Source of the DNA: Rutpela maculata
Lineage: Eukaryota; Arthropoda; Insecta; Coleoptera; Cerambycidae
Assembly (NCBI GenBank): GCA_936432065.2
Contig: OW386289.2
Location: 89,153,736 to 89,217,735, forward strand
Reading direction: 5' to 3'
Length of the DNA stretch: 64,000 bases
The position numbers and the translations under genes were made by a program. Positions 21,861-33,020 of the stretch are shown piece by piece. The notes under the pieces were generated by a model. The model ran no database searches. It was not told where the DNA came from and saw only the letters and a list, made by a program, of their open reading frames with translations. The first letter of the stretch is position 1. Every line of letters begins with the position of its first letter.

Positions 21861-23403
21861 GGGATAAATTAAGCAGATAAGAGTTCATAAAATTGTTATT
21901 TAGGATTTACAAGAGAAGCTATAACATAATTAACATTAGCCACCCCCATTACCACCCCCACTCCATTAAATATGAAAAATGTGATTTAGTGTGTGTACAA
22001 AAATCAAAAACCTCAGAATATTTTTTTACTTCATTCTTTGCTCGGTGTTTGTCGAATATTTTACATGAATTTATAAACAACACAGTTACTGTATACGCTA
22101 CTAATGAGATTTTTGTTATTTTATTACACTACACCTCAATGTCTACAATAAAGCAATGCAGATAATTCTTTCACTAAAAACTGCTCCATTCTATTCTACA
22201 GATTTCATGTCATAGAAGCATGCACCTATCTATAATAGTTTTAAAAATGTCTCGATGCTGAAATTTATCGTGCATTCGTTGGGCTCGCTTTGTTTAAACA
22301 ATTTCTTTAGCATTTGTTACCAACAATTTTGAGAATTATTTAGCAGCACCTGAATCTAGAAAGAATAAACTTTCCGTTGGTTTGAGAATCATTAAGAAAC
22401 GTTAAAAAATAATCCTGTAAATGCGGTGGGAACATAAAATTAATCAATTTTCAGTGACACAAAAATTTTCGGAAAAAAAAAATATACGCTTTTTTGCAAT
22501 CGCGGACAGAATGGTGCCCTCTGGATTCAGATCCGCAAGGTCATTTCGGATAATGTATTATTTTTTTTAAAACTATATCTTCGAGTGCACACCCTATGAT
22601 CGAATTAGTGGCTCCTGATTCCTGACTATTTCTTTAAGAAGAAAAGCAAAAATGCTCCAAACACAGCGATTTAAAGGGAAAAAGAAATTCATCTCAGTTA
22701 ACATTTTTAAAAGCCCAAATTTAAAAAATAGCTGGAGATTTACTATTACATAAAATTGAAGGGCATGGTGATACGTGTATAGATATGATAACTCATGAAC
22801 TGAAATATAATAACCATTGTAGGACCAGTTTTGCCAATTTTATTTTTTAAGTCAATCAAACTTTTGCACAGAAAAATTTTTAAACGTTATATAAATAAGA
22901 TATATTTGCAGCACGTAATTTATATGCTCATATAAACATTGCGCATAATGAAAATTAATTTTACCTTAACAGTGAATAATCTTATTAACCGCAAAAAAAT
23001 TGTTAGCTAATTTCGCGCCCGCCAATTTATTCGTGAAACAAACCGTGTATTCGTTGTTATAATGTAGCCTTTTAATTTTACTGGGTTTATTATGTAAAAA
23101 TAAATACAATATTTAATTTATTATTTATGTATATTTCATAATTAATAACGGAATTTAAACAAAATAATTTGTGTACTTTTTCAATAAAATAATTCTGTGC
23201 GAAGGCGAAGGAACAATTATTCCGTTCCCAATATATTCTACAGGGCCGTGCCAAGCCCTTTGAACGAGGTCGTGCAAATACGAGCATGCGCCTTCCAATA
23301 GCATATCTAGAATTCAGCTGAAAGGGGGGATGAGGAAAAAAGTATCTAAAAGAAACCACGCTAAAGAATTGAATATAAAAATTGAAAATTTTCCAGTTCA
23401 TGC

Positions 23404-24040
23404 CAGGGCCGAATTAAGAATTGACGCGCCCTAAGGCAAATGAAATATTTGCGCCTTCTTATTTATAGGTGGGGTTATTGGATTTTAAAATGGGCGAAAT
23501 TTTTGAATTTTTCAAGGTCAAACAGACTGAAATTAAAAGTTAGAAATTTGACTTAAAATTATATTTTCTTCGAAAAGTAGGTTTCGTGGGCGCAAGACAT
23601 ACAAATATAAAATACCATTAAAAATGTTTTATTATAAAAAAATTGCAGTACCTATATTTCCCCCTGAACTAAATATAAACATTAAATATAATAATAATAG
23701 ATTGAAAAACAAAACTTATATCTTTTCGGGTGACTTCTTGCTTGCGAACTGCGCTATAGTAAAATCATAAGAATTATTTATAAAAATAATTTTGTAAAAT
23801 ATTGCTACATGTACAGCTAATAAATTCGATAATTCTATTAAAATAAAATAATTAAATAACAAATAAATAACTTCCTTGTGCGTTTTATTTACCAGTAGAT
23901 CAATGGTAAACGATGAACATCGCCCGTCGGCCGTCGGGAGATAAAATTAGTTAGTTTTGAACTGCTGAAGCGCCCCCTCGCGCATTGGCGCGGCACCACG
24001 AGGCAATTGCCTAGTTTGCCTAATGGATAATCTGGCCCTG
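23404..24040. mobile_element. Non-autonomous hAT element
   Basis: 637 bp, starting CAGGGCCGAATTA and ending GGATAATCTGGCCCTG, with an exact 8-bp target duplication GTTCATGC at 23396-23403 and 24041-24048. CAGGG..-type ends with 8-bp duplications are the hAT hallmark. The subterminal part has a matching CTAAGGCAAATG / CAATTGCCTAG pair. AT-rich non-coding interior; no transposase. Confidence 0.88.
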
Positions 24041-24142
24041 GTTCATGCTATAGTGTAAATATACGTTTTTATTTAAAAAAAAATTGATACATTTAAAAAC
24101 TCGTGGCACCTCACGACGCCTTTAGTTACGTGACGCCGTTTA

Positions 24143-24514
24143 CAGTATCGGGAAAAGTTTGTATTGTTACGACAATAAGAGCAAGCGAGAGCGAAGCAAG
24201 CAATGATGTAAATTAAGGAGCGTGTCACACTTTGCTTTGCTAGGGTACTGGTAGACGCCTTTATTGTGGGCGGTCGGTTAAGTTGTTGAAACTATGCAAA
24301 TCCAAAAGCAAAACTTGCCGATACTGTGCAGTATCGGCAAGCATTTGATTAGGTACGGAAATAAGAGGAAATGAGAGCGAAGCAAGCAATGATATAAAGT
24401 AAGGGGCGTGTCACACTTTGCTCTGCTAGGGTACTGGTAGACGCCTTTATTGTGGACCGTCGGTTAACTCGTTGAAACTATGCAATACCTAATCCAGAAC
24501 TTGCCGATACTGTA
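24143..24514. repeat. Tandem duplication, 186-bp period, with hairpin
   Basis: Two copies about 186 bp apart share GAGCGAAGCAAGCAATGAT, GCGTGTCACACTTTGCT and GCTAGGGTACTGGTAGACGC. At their junction is a hairpin, CTTGCCGATACTG / CAGTATCGGCAAG, with a 2-base loop (about 24317-24344). Confidence 0.8.
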
Positions 24515-25929
24515 TTATGTATGTCTCGAGCAGGCATAGTTAAGTAACTGATATCAAGCGAAACTCCGTATAGGAGGCGCGGAGAAATTTAACAATCCTT
24601 TTGCAATTAAACTAAACAGCAATAAAAAGAAATATCGAATCCAAAAACTTCATTGACCTTTAAACTTTTCTTCTTGTCCTTATACCAAACCACCTTTCTA
24701 GCTTTAATAATAAGTTTATGAATTTTTTATTTTTTATAACAAAAACTACTTGGTAAAATAATTTTGCTTTACATAGCAAACAAGAATACCAATTTCAGAA
24801 CAATATTTCTAATAGCGTACGAGACACTGAGTGAGAAATAAAATAGCCATAAACTGGTACTTTTTTTCACGAATGGGAAAATTGACGAGCCGTAGGTGAG
24901 TGCAGCAACCCCACGAGTGAAAAATAGGCCCTTTATCCATGAGTTCCATACAATATTTTTTCTACGACAGTGCTCAATTTCTATATTTAGACAAATAAAT
25001 TTCACAATTAGCTTAAACATCAAAAACACAAATTCATCATTTGACCCTTCTAAAGTGAAGATTGTGAAACAACTTCAGTGCACTCATGGATCTGGTTATA
25101 CATAAGAGTGAAATAATGTTACTCTTTTCAATGCTTTTTACTTTTATTCACTATTCTGCCCTCCTAGGACAAGAGGTCATATCTATAGAATTAATATTTC
25201 CAAATATTAAGGTTTTTATAGATTTAATCTCACAAATCTTTAATTTTAGAATAGGTTTATGAAACTAAAACAGAATTTTGAATTAAGGCATATAAATTAT
25301 TTAATTTATTTCAATCACATTATAGTATGGGAAAAATATTAGATATTTTCTGAACTGTAACGTGCTAATTTTATTGGAGTATCGTTAATGAAAAAATGCA
25401 TTTTTAATTTTAATAACTTTAACAGAAAATGGTATTATAATACATTAAATAAGTTCAATCCAGATTTTCATCATCATCATCTTTGAAATCATCTGTTGAA
25501 CCGACTCCTTCCAGAATCGCAGCTGGTTTAGAGGAAAATGTTATCTCAACTAAGAAATTCAAGTACATTTCCTTTCTATATAGTGACACCCCGACACACT
25601 GTGCGGAGCACTGGCTTAGCTAACTGTTCTTTTTTTATATTTTTTCAAAAAAAGTCATCTAGATTCTCATATGTATCATGTGAGAAGCATGTTTTTCCCT
25701 CTTTTAAATCCGAAGACAAACTGTCTCTTAGGTAAACTCTTTCAATATATGATTTGAAATGTAATCCTTAAATATGAAAAAAGCTATTTATTGACCCCCT
25801 TTCAGATTGAGGCTATAATTTCCCGATGATACCAGATCGGTTGGCGAAAGATTGGTCAGTATACTATGTAGTATTTTTGTTAAAATCTTATCAAAAGTAT
25901 TATTTTCACGTACATTTTTTTATTTTTTT

Positions 25930-26300
25930 TTTTTTATCTATTTATTTAACGTCGGCCTATTTCCGCTATCAGGGCCTATCACCAACGCCAGGAGACGAGC
26001 TACCCCAACCTGGAAATTTTGCCGAACCTCTTCCCTTAAGAAGAGTAGAGATCTTTTACTTGCCTAACATTTAATAGACAAGGGACCGCCTGGTTTACAT
26101 CCCCTCCAAAGGATGGTATATCCACTACGTAATCCTCGTCTGAAATTACATAGCTTCCGCATATACACCGATATACAAGCCGCTAGAAGGTGGGACGAGA
26201 ACGCTGTATTTCCCAAGATGGGTCACCCATCCAAGTACTAACCGCGCTCGACGTTGCTTCAACGGAATATCGACTGACATTCACATTGAAGTCGCCTCTA
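25930..26300 (-). mobile_element. SINE with a 5S-rRNA-like head
   Basis: On the minus strand, 26263-26212 reads GAAGCAACGTCGAGCGCGGT, TAGTACTTGGATGGGTGACC and TTGGGAA, the 3' half of eukaryotic 5S rRNA with its internal promoter region. A body of about 270 bp follows (GGCGGTCCCTTGTC, CGGCAAAATTTCCAGGTTGG, GATAGCGGAAATAGGCCGAC) and a poly(A) tail read as T-runs at 25915-25940. 5S-derived heads define the SINE3 class of retroposons, which are transcribed by RNA polymerase III and mobilised by a partner LINE. The tail half is also present at 3860-4665. The 5S part is incomplete, so this is not a functional 5S gene. Confidence 0.75.
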
Positions 26301-26329
26301 CCCTCGCCCCGATTTTTTTAATTAAAATA

Positions 26330-26455
26330 TTCAATAACTCTTATATTTACTGATACATTATTTTCAAAACCAATACGGTTCTTCCTCTAGCTAATGCTAA
26401 CTTACTGTCCAAATTTTAATGCTATTAGACTTCTCTTTCTTAAGAGAAGACAACG
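26330..26455. repeat. Dispersed repeat family A, fragment
   Basis: Short piece sharing GGTTCTTCCTCTAGCTAA, CTTACTGTCCAAATTT and TTCTCTTTCTTAAGAG with the family A copies at 1565-1980 and 40205-40620. Confidence 0.6.
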
Positions 26456-27809
26456 CCAATCGCAAAATTTCATCGGTAAAGCTAAAGCTGAAGTGGAGTG
26501 AAGGGTAGGCAGTGTGGCTGAGGGTAGGCAGTGTGGCTATTAAACGGCATCTGCACGTGACGTCACAGCTAACCTCAAAAATATGTGTTTCTTAAGGTTT
26601 AAGAGTATTATGCAGCTATTATTAAAATTTCTGCATGGTTCCGGTATTTTCAACTAAAATTTAATTCAGTGTAATGCTTATGAAGTTCTAAATACTTTGT
26701 CCTAATAAGATAGGACTTTTTCTGTAGGTTGGAAATCTAACCTGTAATTAGCAGTCTATTTTTATTAATCAACAATATTGAAAAAATATTTACGTGAATT
26801 TTTATATATTTGCTTGGAGCCAGTACGGCTCCAAGTAAAGCTAAAAATGCGTATACAAACATTAAAAATGAGAATAAACTTGAAAAACTTAATATTTAAG
26901 GTTATGTTAGTTACATAATGCAGATGCTGCTGTAGGTGGCATCATCTATTAAAAAGCACTGTACTAAAAGTCTTGACTGGCGTTATTAAACTGAAAAAAA
27001 GATATTCTTGTAAGTAAATGAATACTACACTTCTATTGAAAGTTTTTAGCTAAAATTTATTACGAAGATTTCTCTTCAATTCATTTCTGCAAAGAGTATC
27101 ATAATAGCAATCTAGAACTATCTATCTATTTATACAAAAAAACTACGTCTACTCACACAGAATCCATGTTTTATCTGTACAAGCAACAAGTTTTGAATTA
27201 GTAGGCAAGCACTTTCAACACAATTCATGTGGAGAAGCGTCACAATATACTAAGAGAGATAATCCTAAATTTTTCAGTTGGGAGAATTCCTCTTAACAGA
27301 ATCAGTCATAAATGTCCTAACTACACAAATTTTTAAGTTAGAACATCTAGTGTATACACTGTAGGAAAAAGTATTTTGTCAATTAGGGCAAATAATTCTT
27401 TTAATTTTTGATACCTCAGTTTGCAGATAGGTCTTTAAGCTGTATAGTATACATGAGATCAAGTATTGTGCGAGTCTAATAGGACAAAAACATGAAAACA
27501 TCATTTATTGCATATATAACCTCTTGTCTTAGGAGAGCAGTATTATTATAACATAATACTAAACACTACATTAATAATGAAAAAAAGTAGTTTTTAACAG
27601 TCGTGGAGAAAAATATTGCTTTCCCATCGAACTCGAAATTCGAATGGGGCAGACAGTTTTACGTAAACATTTGTTTTTCGTTTTTGTACACCCCTCCTTT
27701 AAAATCCATCTTAGCGAGCGCTAGATTCCCTACTATTATGCAAAGTTTCAAAGTGGTGTAATTGTCTTCCCCACTCATGTCATTTTTGGATTTCTTTTTA
27801 CCGAATTAG

Positions 27810-28000
27810 GTTGGCGTACCGTACTCATCCGAACGACACGAAACTGACTTTTTGCAACGGAGTGGTGTTGGATATTCAACAGTGCCAGCGATCGTTCGGA
27901 GACTGGTTGCATGCGATCATGGAATTCTGCGCCGGATTGCACTCGATGGAAATAGACATATCCGCATTCGCCTGTCTTTGTGCCCTCACGTTAATTACTG
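27810..28000 (+). CDS. Hr38: Hr38 exon D: ligand-binding domain, middle helices
   Basis: 191 bp, phase 2 in, phase 1 out, between acceptor GAATTAG/GTTGG and the strong donor TACTG/GTAAGT. It encodes LAYRTHPNDTKLTFCNGVVL, DIQQCQRSFGDWLHAIMEFC, AGLHSMEIDISAFACL and CALTLIT. This covers helices 4 to 8; the F-G-D-W and AFAC(L)xALxLIT blocks are diagnostic of NR4A receptors. The last Glu codon is split G + AA and completes in exon E to give LITERHGLKEP. The next exon is 32.7 kb away, yet no residues are missing. Confidence 0.96.
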
Positions 28001-28106
28001 GTAAGTCGTTTGTTTACGTTCCTTTTTATCGATTTAGAATATATTTAGTAAAGAGGCGACGTGAAAGAAATAGCATAGTGTAGGTACAGGAATATCTTTA
28101 GAAGTT

Positions 28107-28303
28107 TGCTTGACAAGATACCCGGTGCCATCAGAATCATTAGACGGGCCATAGCTTCTAGAGTTTTCAAGGTGTAAGACTCAAACTTGGCAGGAGTAAT
28201 ATATACAGAACATAGTCAATTTTTCATTATTTGACATTTTTCTATCACTTCCGGTTTCTCCGGAAATGACCTGATGAAATGACGGAACCCCCTGTATATT
28301 TTT
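28107..28303 (-). mobile_element. MITE-like repeat related to family B
   Basis: On the minus strand it starts ACAGGGGGTTCCGTCATTTC, has a CCGGAGAAACCGGAAGTGAT palindromic core like family B, and ends near GCACCGGGTATCTTGTCAAG. About 200 bp, non-coding, starting about 107 bp after the exon D donor. Confidence 0.5.
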
Positions 28304-29254
28304 ACGTTTTTAGATTCCGGAGACGTTTGCAGTTTTAAAAAATGATTTGCGAGGCTACTTGTTTTTTAGCCCCACTTTTATTTTTGCATTTAAAGTGAAG
28401 TGAATGCACTAAAATCAATCTAATGGACCAAATTCATAGTGGAGTCAAATTAAGCATAAAAAATGATGAATAAGAAATTGTCTTGTTGCACCAATTTTAT
28501 TGTTTTAATATACTTTAGGTGCGGCAACAAATGCAATGAGAAGTTTTGGATTAATTATGTCCACAAAACATTTAAACGATTTATGTCGCAAAAATGTTCT
28601 GCCATTTTCCTTATTATGTCTGGCCCTTGTAACCGTATCGCAAAAATAAAAATGGCAAATTATTCACAATAAAATTTCAAAACTAGATCTACTAATAAAC
28701 TTTCTGATAATATGGTGTAAATGCATACTTCTTACCGATAGTAGGTTTGACAATTTAACTAAACCTACCTACCAAATTTTAGTAAAATATTTATTTAAAC
28801 GGCTGAAATAAAATTTCAATTGCTTATTGTTCAAGTGCATCTACTCGTAGAAGTAGATGCACTTTTCAGTTTTTAAAAATGTAAGTTTTTACATGTATTT
28901 TACAGAGGTATTAAGAACAAAATATATTTTCTTCATTGAAACTGCTTTTTTTAATTTGTTTACAATTCTAGAAATTAGTAGTAAACAAATTCAAATACCA
29001 ATTTTTATTAAACGAATAACCGTAAAAGACTTATGAAAGTAGATGAAAGAAACAACATTTTTCTATAAAAACAAGATACTTACGTTAGTTTTTGCATTTA
29101 TGTCACTCATAAACAAATAGATACATACTAGTTGTTCTCCAATGCTTATATTTTTACAAGCTTTTATTTAACTTGCTCTGTATGTTAGTTAGTTAGCTAG
29201 TATGTTTGTTTGTTAGTATGTTTAAGCGGACTCTTGCAAGTCGATTTTGAAGCA

Positions 29255-29590
29255 CTTAACGACGTCCAATTGAGCTGAAATTTTGCATACACATGTATTT
29301 CTGATAACAATACAATATTATAGTACCAATGGTACAATATTATGGAACTCAACAATAATATAATGGAACCCCTTCGAGATACGACGTCCAATTGAGCTAA
29401 ATTTTTGCATACACGTGTAGTTCTGATGACAATACAACATTATGGTACGAATAGTACAATATTATGGAACCCAACAATAATATAATGTAACCCCTTCGAG
29501 ATGCGACGTCCAATTGATCTGAAATTTTGTGTACACGTCTAGTTCTGACGACAATAAAATATAATGGAACCCCTTCGAGTTTGGGCTCGT
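29255..29590. repeat. Tandem array, about 121-bp period, 2.7 copies
   Basis: Units start at about 29262, 29383 and 29504, each with GACGTCCAATTGA, TTTTG.ATACAC.TGTA.TTCT, ACAATA.AA.AT and AATATAATG.AACCCCTTCG. The third unit is shortened. A diverged single unit is also at 31720-31800. Confidence 0.8.
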
Positions 29591-30218
29591 TGAATTTGTC
29601 TCGATGAGTACTCTCGTCCTAGGTGGTATTCAGGATATAATAACGGAGCCGGAAGGTGGTCGATGCATTGTCAGAAATGCATAGGTTAAGACGTAACTAA
29701 AAATTTATAAATTAAATTAAATATAAAAAAGAACTTAAAAATAAACTTCTATTATTATTTAGGGGTAAAAAACCGTATAAAGCGAAAAAAATTAAAATAA
29801 ATTAATTGTCTTAAAAGCTTGTCGCGTGAATAGGAAAAAAAACTTAGGTACTCTGTCAAACAAAATGAATGCCTGTATGAACTTCCCGCGCGTGACAAGC
29901 TTTTCAGTCAATTTTTTTTTAATTTTTTTTTTTTCGTTTTAGTAAGTACACCTAAATAATATTAAAAGCTTGTTTTTACATTTAATTTTTTGTTATTGTT
30001 GGTTGAAAACAATCAAAAACTACTATTTTTAAAATTACATCGAAGAAAACGGCTTTGAGAACATAACGCACGTTTTCAATTTTTGTTGCGAAATGGGAAA
30101 ACCAATTAATTGTAAAGATTAATTGGGAAAACCAACCTAACCTGAACGACTATCCCATCCTTATGGTCTATGTTTACAGCTTTGTAAAACTTATAATATT
30201 ACTGATGCGATAATAAAA

Positions 30219-30303
30219 TGTGCCGCGGTCAGGATTTGAACCCTAGACATCCGCAACCTGGACCAAAAAAGGCTAATCATCTTACATACTCAGCTATCTG
30301 ACA
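30219..30303 (-). repeat. tRNA-like segment (pseudo-tRNA or SINE head)
   Basis: On the minus strand: an A-box-like TAGCTGAGTATG, and 55 bp later a B-box-like GGGTTCAAATCC; the last 8 bases (CCGCGGCA) do not pair well with the start. Polymerase III box spacing is tRNA-like, but a full cloverleaf is not supported, so I call it a tRNA-derived repeat. Confidence 0.45.
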
Positions 30304-31009
30304 GGTCTGTAAAACTATATTATAGCATATAGACGTATTTGACAACTTTCCGGCCTTTATACACTATACATATTCAACAATTATGCTTCTGGATTGTTTT
30401 CAACTAGCTGAGATAAAGACATAAGTATTGAAGAATAATCAGTCCAAATTTTTAGAGGAAATATCAATTTGTTTATTTACAAGCGATCAAAACGCAAAAA
30501 CCGAGGCAAAAACTAACGTATCTCGGCTCTAAATGCAAGTATAAATCATTTTTTTTTTTTTTAGAAAAATGTTGGATATTTCATCCATTTTCATAACTCG
30601 TTTGCCGTTTTTGGTTTGATAAAGAATTCACAGAGTTTACGTGAAGATAATTTTTTCTTTCTTAATATCATTGTAAAATATATGTAGAAATTCTTCATTC
30701 AAAAAAAAAATGTCCTACGAGTCGATGCACTTAAAACAATATTTTCAGCCGTTTAAATATATATTTTGCGCTAAAATTTGATAGCAAGGTTTGGTTCAAT
30801 TAAGGGCATAGTTTCACTAACTTTCGTTAAAATTGATGCATTATTAAATTATTATTATTCTAAAAAGGCAATTTTTAATGGTTTTTATTTTTTGACAAAT
30901 TAACAAATTATCAAAAAGTTTTTCATAGGTTCAGTTTTATTCGAAATTTTATTGCAAACAATTTGATATTTTTGCAAGCTTTTGTTTATCTTGTTTTATA
31001 TGTATATTA

Positions 31010-31685
31010 TAGTCCCTTGAGGTAAAGCTTTTACCCCAAAAGTTCTGCGAGCGGACCGCAAGACCTCCCCCATTTTTGAGGGCGGGGAACACGATGGTGA
31101 CAATATTTTGCGACCTACCTTCCAACCACTATCCTTAAATCGAAAAAACCACCCCCTTTTCCGAGTTTCCGGTGCTTGGCATTTTTTTATCGGAAAATTT
31201 TATTAATGAAAGTTGTTCAGAATTGACCAAAAACCTTAAGCCCAATATTTCATCATTGAAAAAATGATAAATTTAAAAAATATAAAAAAGCTAATAATTA
31301 CTTGACAACTACCTGACAGCTTGGTTCAAACAAAATTGTCATGAATTTTTTAAACAAAAAAAACATTTAAATAATATTTTTGGACTTTGGACCTTATTTT
31401 TTTTTAATTTTAATATTTTTTAATTTTGATTAAATTTTGGATTTAGGGTTTTTGGATAATTCTGAACAACTCTCGTTAATGAAATTTTCCGATAAAAAAT
31501 GTCTAGCATCGGAAAATCGGAAAAGGGATGGTTTTTCCGGTTTATCGGTAGTTCTTGAAGGGGAGGTCGGAAAATATTGTCACCATTGTGTTCTGCGCCC
31601 TCGAAAACGGAGGGGAAGATATCTTGCGGTACGGTCGCAGAGCTTTTGAGCTTTTCGCCTTTTTCTGGTTTACCTCAAGGGACTA
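31010..31685. mobile_element. PIF/Harbinger-like MITE with TTA duplication
   Basis: 676 bp with ends TAGTCCCTTGAGGTAAA and TTTACCTCAAGGGACTA and a 3-bp TTA duplication (31007-31009, 31686-31688). The arms are about 200 bp: GCAAGACCTCCCC / GGGAAGATATCTTGC, GGTGACAATATTTT / AAAATATTGTCACC, TCGGAAAATTTTATTAA / TTAATGAAATTTTCCGATAA. It is non-coding; a 70-codon frame lies wholly in the right arm and has no motif. It sits inside a diverged copy of the 29.2-kb repeat, whose two halves (GCTTTTGTTTATCTTG and TTAGTTAATATGTTTAG) continue on either side. Confidence 0.8.
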
Positions 31686-31809
31686 TTAGTTAATATGTTT
31701 AGTTCAAATCAATCTTGCAAGTCAATTTTGAACAACTTAACGATGTCCAATTGAACTGCATGCACGTGTAGTTTTGGTGACAATACAATTTGGTACCAAA
31801 AAGTGTTTT

Positions 31810-32410
31810 TTTAGTTTTTTTTAACTATAATTTGATCGCATAGTGTATTCACTCAGACGTTGTATTCTAATAAGGAGTAATTTCTAGTTATTTTAAAAAC
31901 TGTGCTTTTCGATCGCACCCTTCGGTCAGGAACATATAAGTTTAACTTTGATATTAAGTAAGGACTATCTAATCTATTATTTAAGATCTTGTAGAGAAAC
32001 ATAAGTATGTGTTGAGTTCGTCTATAATTAAGTTGTGATATTCCAAAGTTTTTACGTATTAGTTCATAATGCACAAAGCTGGGATTGATGTTATTTTTCT
32101 TCTAGAAAATATATTTTATAAACTTGTTTTGTACCGTTTCAATAGTATGTTTTAAGTTTTGTTTTAAGGGATACCAAATGACTGAAATATATTCCAAGTG
32201 GCTACGCACAAAGGCATTATATAAATATTTAATGGTTTATATATTTTTAAAATCATATGTGGTACGCTTTGTGAATCCTAACATTTTATGGGCTTGTTTA
32301 GAGATTTGATTTAGGTATATGATTTTCAAACTTTAAACTTTGCTGGAAAATAATTCCCAGATCATTAATCTGGGTGCATCTATTTAGTTCTGTTTATAGA
32401 GAGGTTACCA
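31810..32410 (-). pseudogene. LINE reverse transcriptase fragment (C-terminal)
   Basis: Minus strand, read from about 32400: LGIIFQQSLKFENHI, then KAHKMLGFTKRTTYDFKN, LYNAFVRSHLEYISVIWYPL, KHTIETVQNKFIKYIF, then the open 73-codon frame MHYELIRKNFGISQLNYRR and NLYVPDRRVRSKS. This is the standard LINE region following YADD (DLGI..D..L.F..HI, LVRS.LEY.S..W.P). Stops interrupt it near 32090 and 32250. It is a jockey/CR1-group relic with no palm domain. Confidence 0.82.
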
Positions 32411-32849
32411 CATTCATAAATTTATTTTTTTTCACAAAAGTATCGCTATGACCGCAATGTTGTAAAAATTACTGTTACACTAGATTTTTCTCAATTATCT
32501 CCTTTCCTGTTGTACTCGAAAATGATGTAGTACTAATACTGTAGAGACTAACAAAAATTATAACTTTTGTTTAAACAAATTTTCTTTATTAATACTTTCC
32601 GATTCACAGCAAAGGTGAAAATTTGTGCTTTAATGTAGAATTTTGTTCAATTATCTCTGTTCCCATTATTTCTATGTAGTAATTAGTTATTATCAATATT
32701 GTATATTATAATATTTCCTAAAACTTTCAGAGTATTCTTGGATTTTTGACAAGAAATATCAAAAGTTTGAAGTCTTAATATTTGGAACAACCCTTACTTA
32801 TTAACTTTTTTTATTGTGCCGCCACAAATTAATAGTTTCGGAATCCTAA

Positions 32850-33020
32850 GTGTTTTATAGCTTATATTGCACCAAGTTTTAGCATCATCACATTGACAAG
32901 GTATGGTTGTATCATTTTCGCACATGAAACATGATCTTACAAACCCGTCTGAGTCCGTCCCTTATAATTGTGAAATTGCAACCTAAGATACGAACTCTAA
33001 TCTAATGTCAGAGTAAGAGT
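32850..33020 (-). repeat. Dispersed repeat family C, copy 2
   Basis: Reverse complement of 47725-47880: CTTAGGTTGCAATTTCACAA, GACGGGTTTGTAA, TTGTCAATGTGATGA and CTAAAACTTGGTG. Its GCAACCT end also links to 2270-2400 and 50570-50690. Confidence 0.65.

Larger units (their letters stand above)
19990..22640. mobile_element. 2.6-kb transposon with about 500-bp inverted arms
   Basis: The left arm (to about 20500) and right arm (from about 22150) are reverse complements with 85-90% identity. Landmarks: AGGGTG.GCACTCGAAGATAT, AATGACCTTGCG, GAATCCAGAGGGC / CTGGATTCAG, TTCAGCATCGAGACATTTT and ATAGATAGATGCAT / ATGCACCTATCTAT. The interior has a Cys-rich frame on the minus strand and a tandem pair of 340-400-bp repeats. 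No target duplication could be fixed, so the superfamily is open. Confidence 0.75.
17055..27809 (+). other. Hr38: Hr38 intron C (10.8 kb)
   Basis: GT (17055) to AG (CCGAATTAG ending 27809). It contains three inverted-repeat elements, one of them a hAT, plus a tandem duplication and a 5S-headed SINE. Stretches 18650-19990, 22640-23400, 24520-25925 and 26460-27809 show no gene; a 19-bp doublet (GGGTAGGCAGTGTGGCT) is at about 26503-26540. Confidence 0.8.
28690..30850. repeat. 2.2-kb inverted-repeat unit
   Basis: Left arm 28690-29120 and right arm 30440-30850 are diverged reverse complements. Shared blocks are TTTAAACGGCTGAAA, AAGTGCATC.ACTCGTAG, GAGTTATGAAA.T.GATGAAA, AACATTTTTCTA.AAAA and ACGTTAGTTTTTGC. 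The left arm contains a perfect short hairpin, AAGTGCATCTACT / AGTAGATGCACTT (28833-28864). The middle holds a tandem array and a tRNA-like segment. Non-coding. Confidence 0.6.

Noticed and set aside
26212..26263. Functional 5S rRNA gene
   Set aside because: Only the 3' half of 5S is present, and it continues into a SINE body.
29255..29590. CRISPR-like array
   Set aside because: Repeats are contiguous diverged tandem units without unique spacers, in an animal genome.
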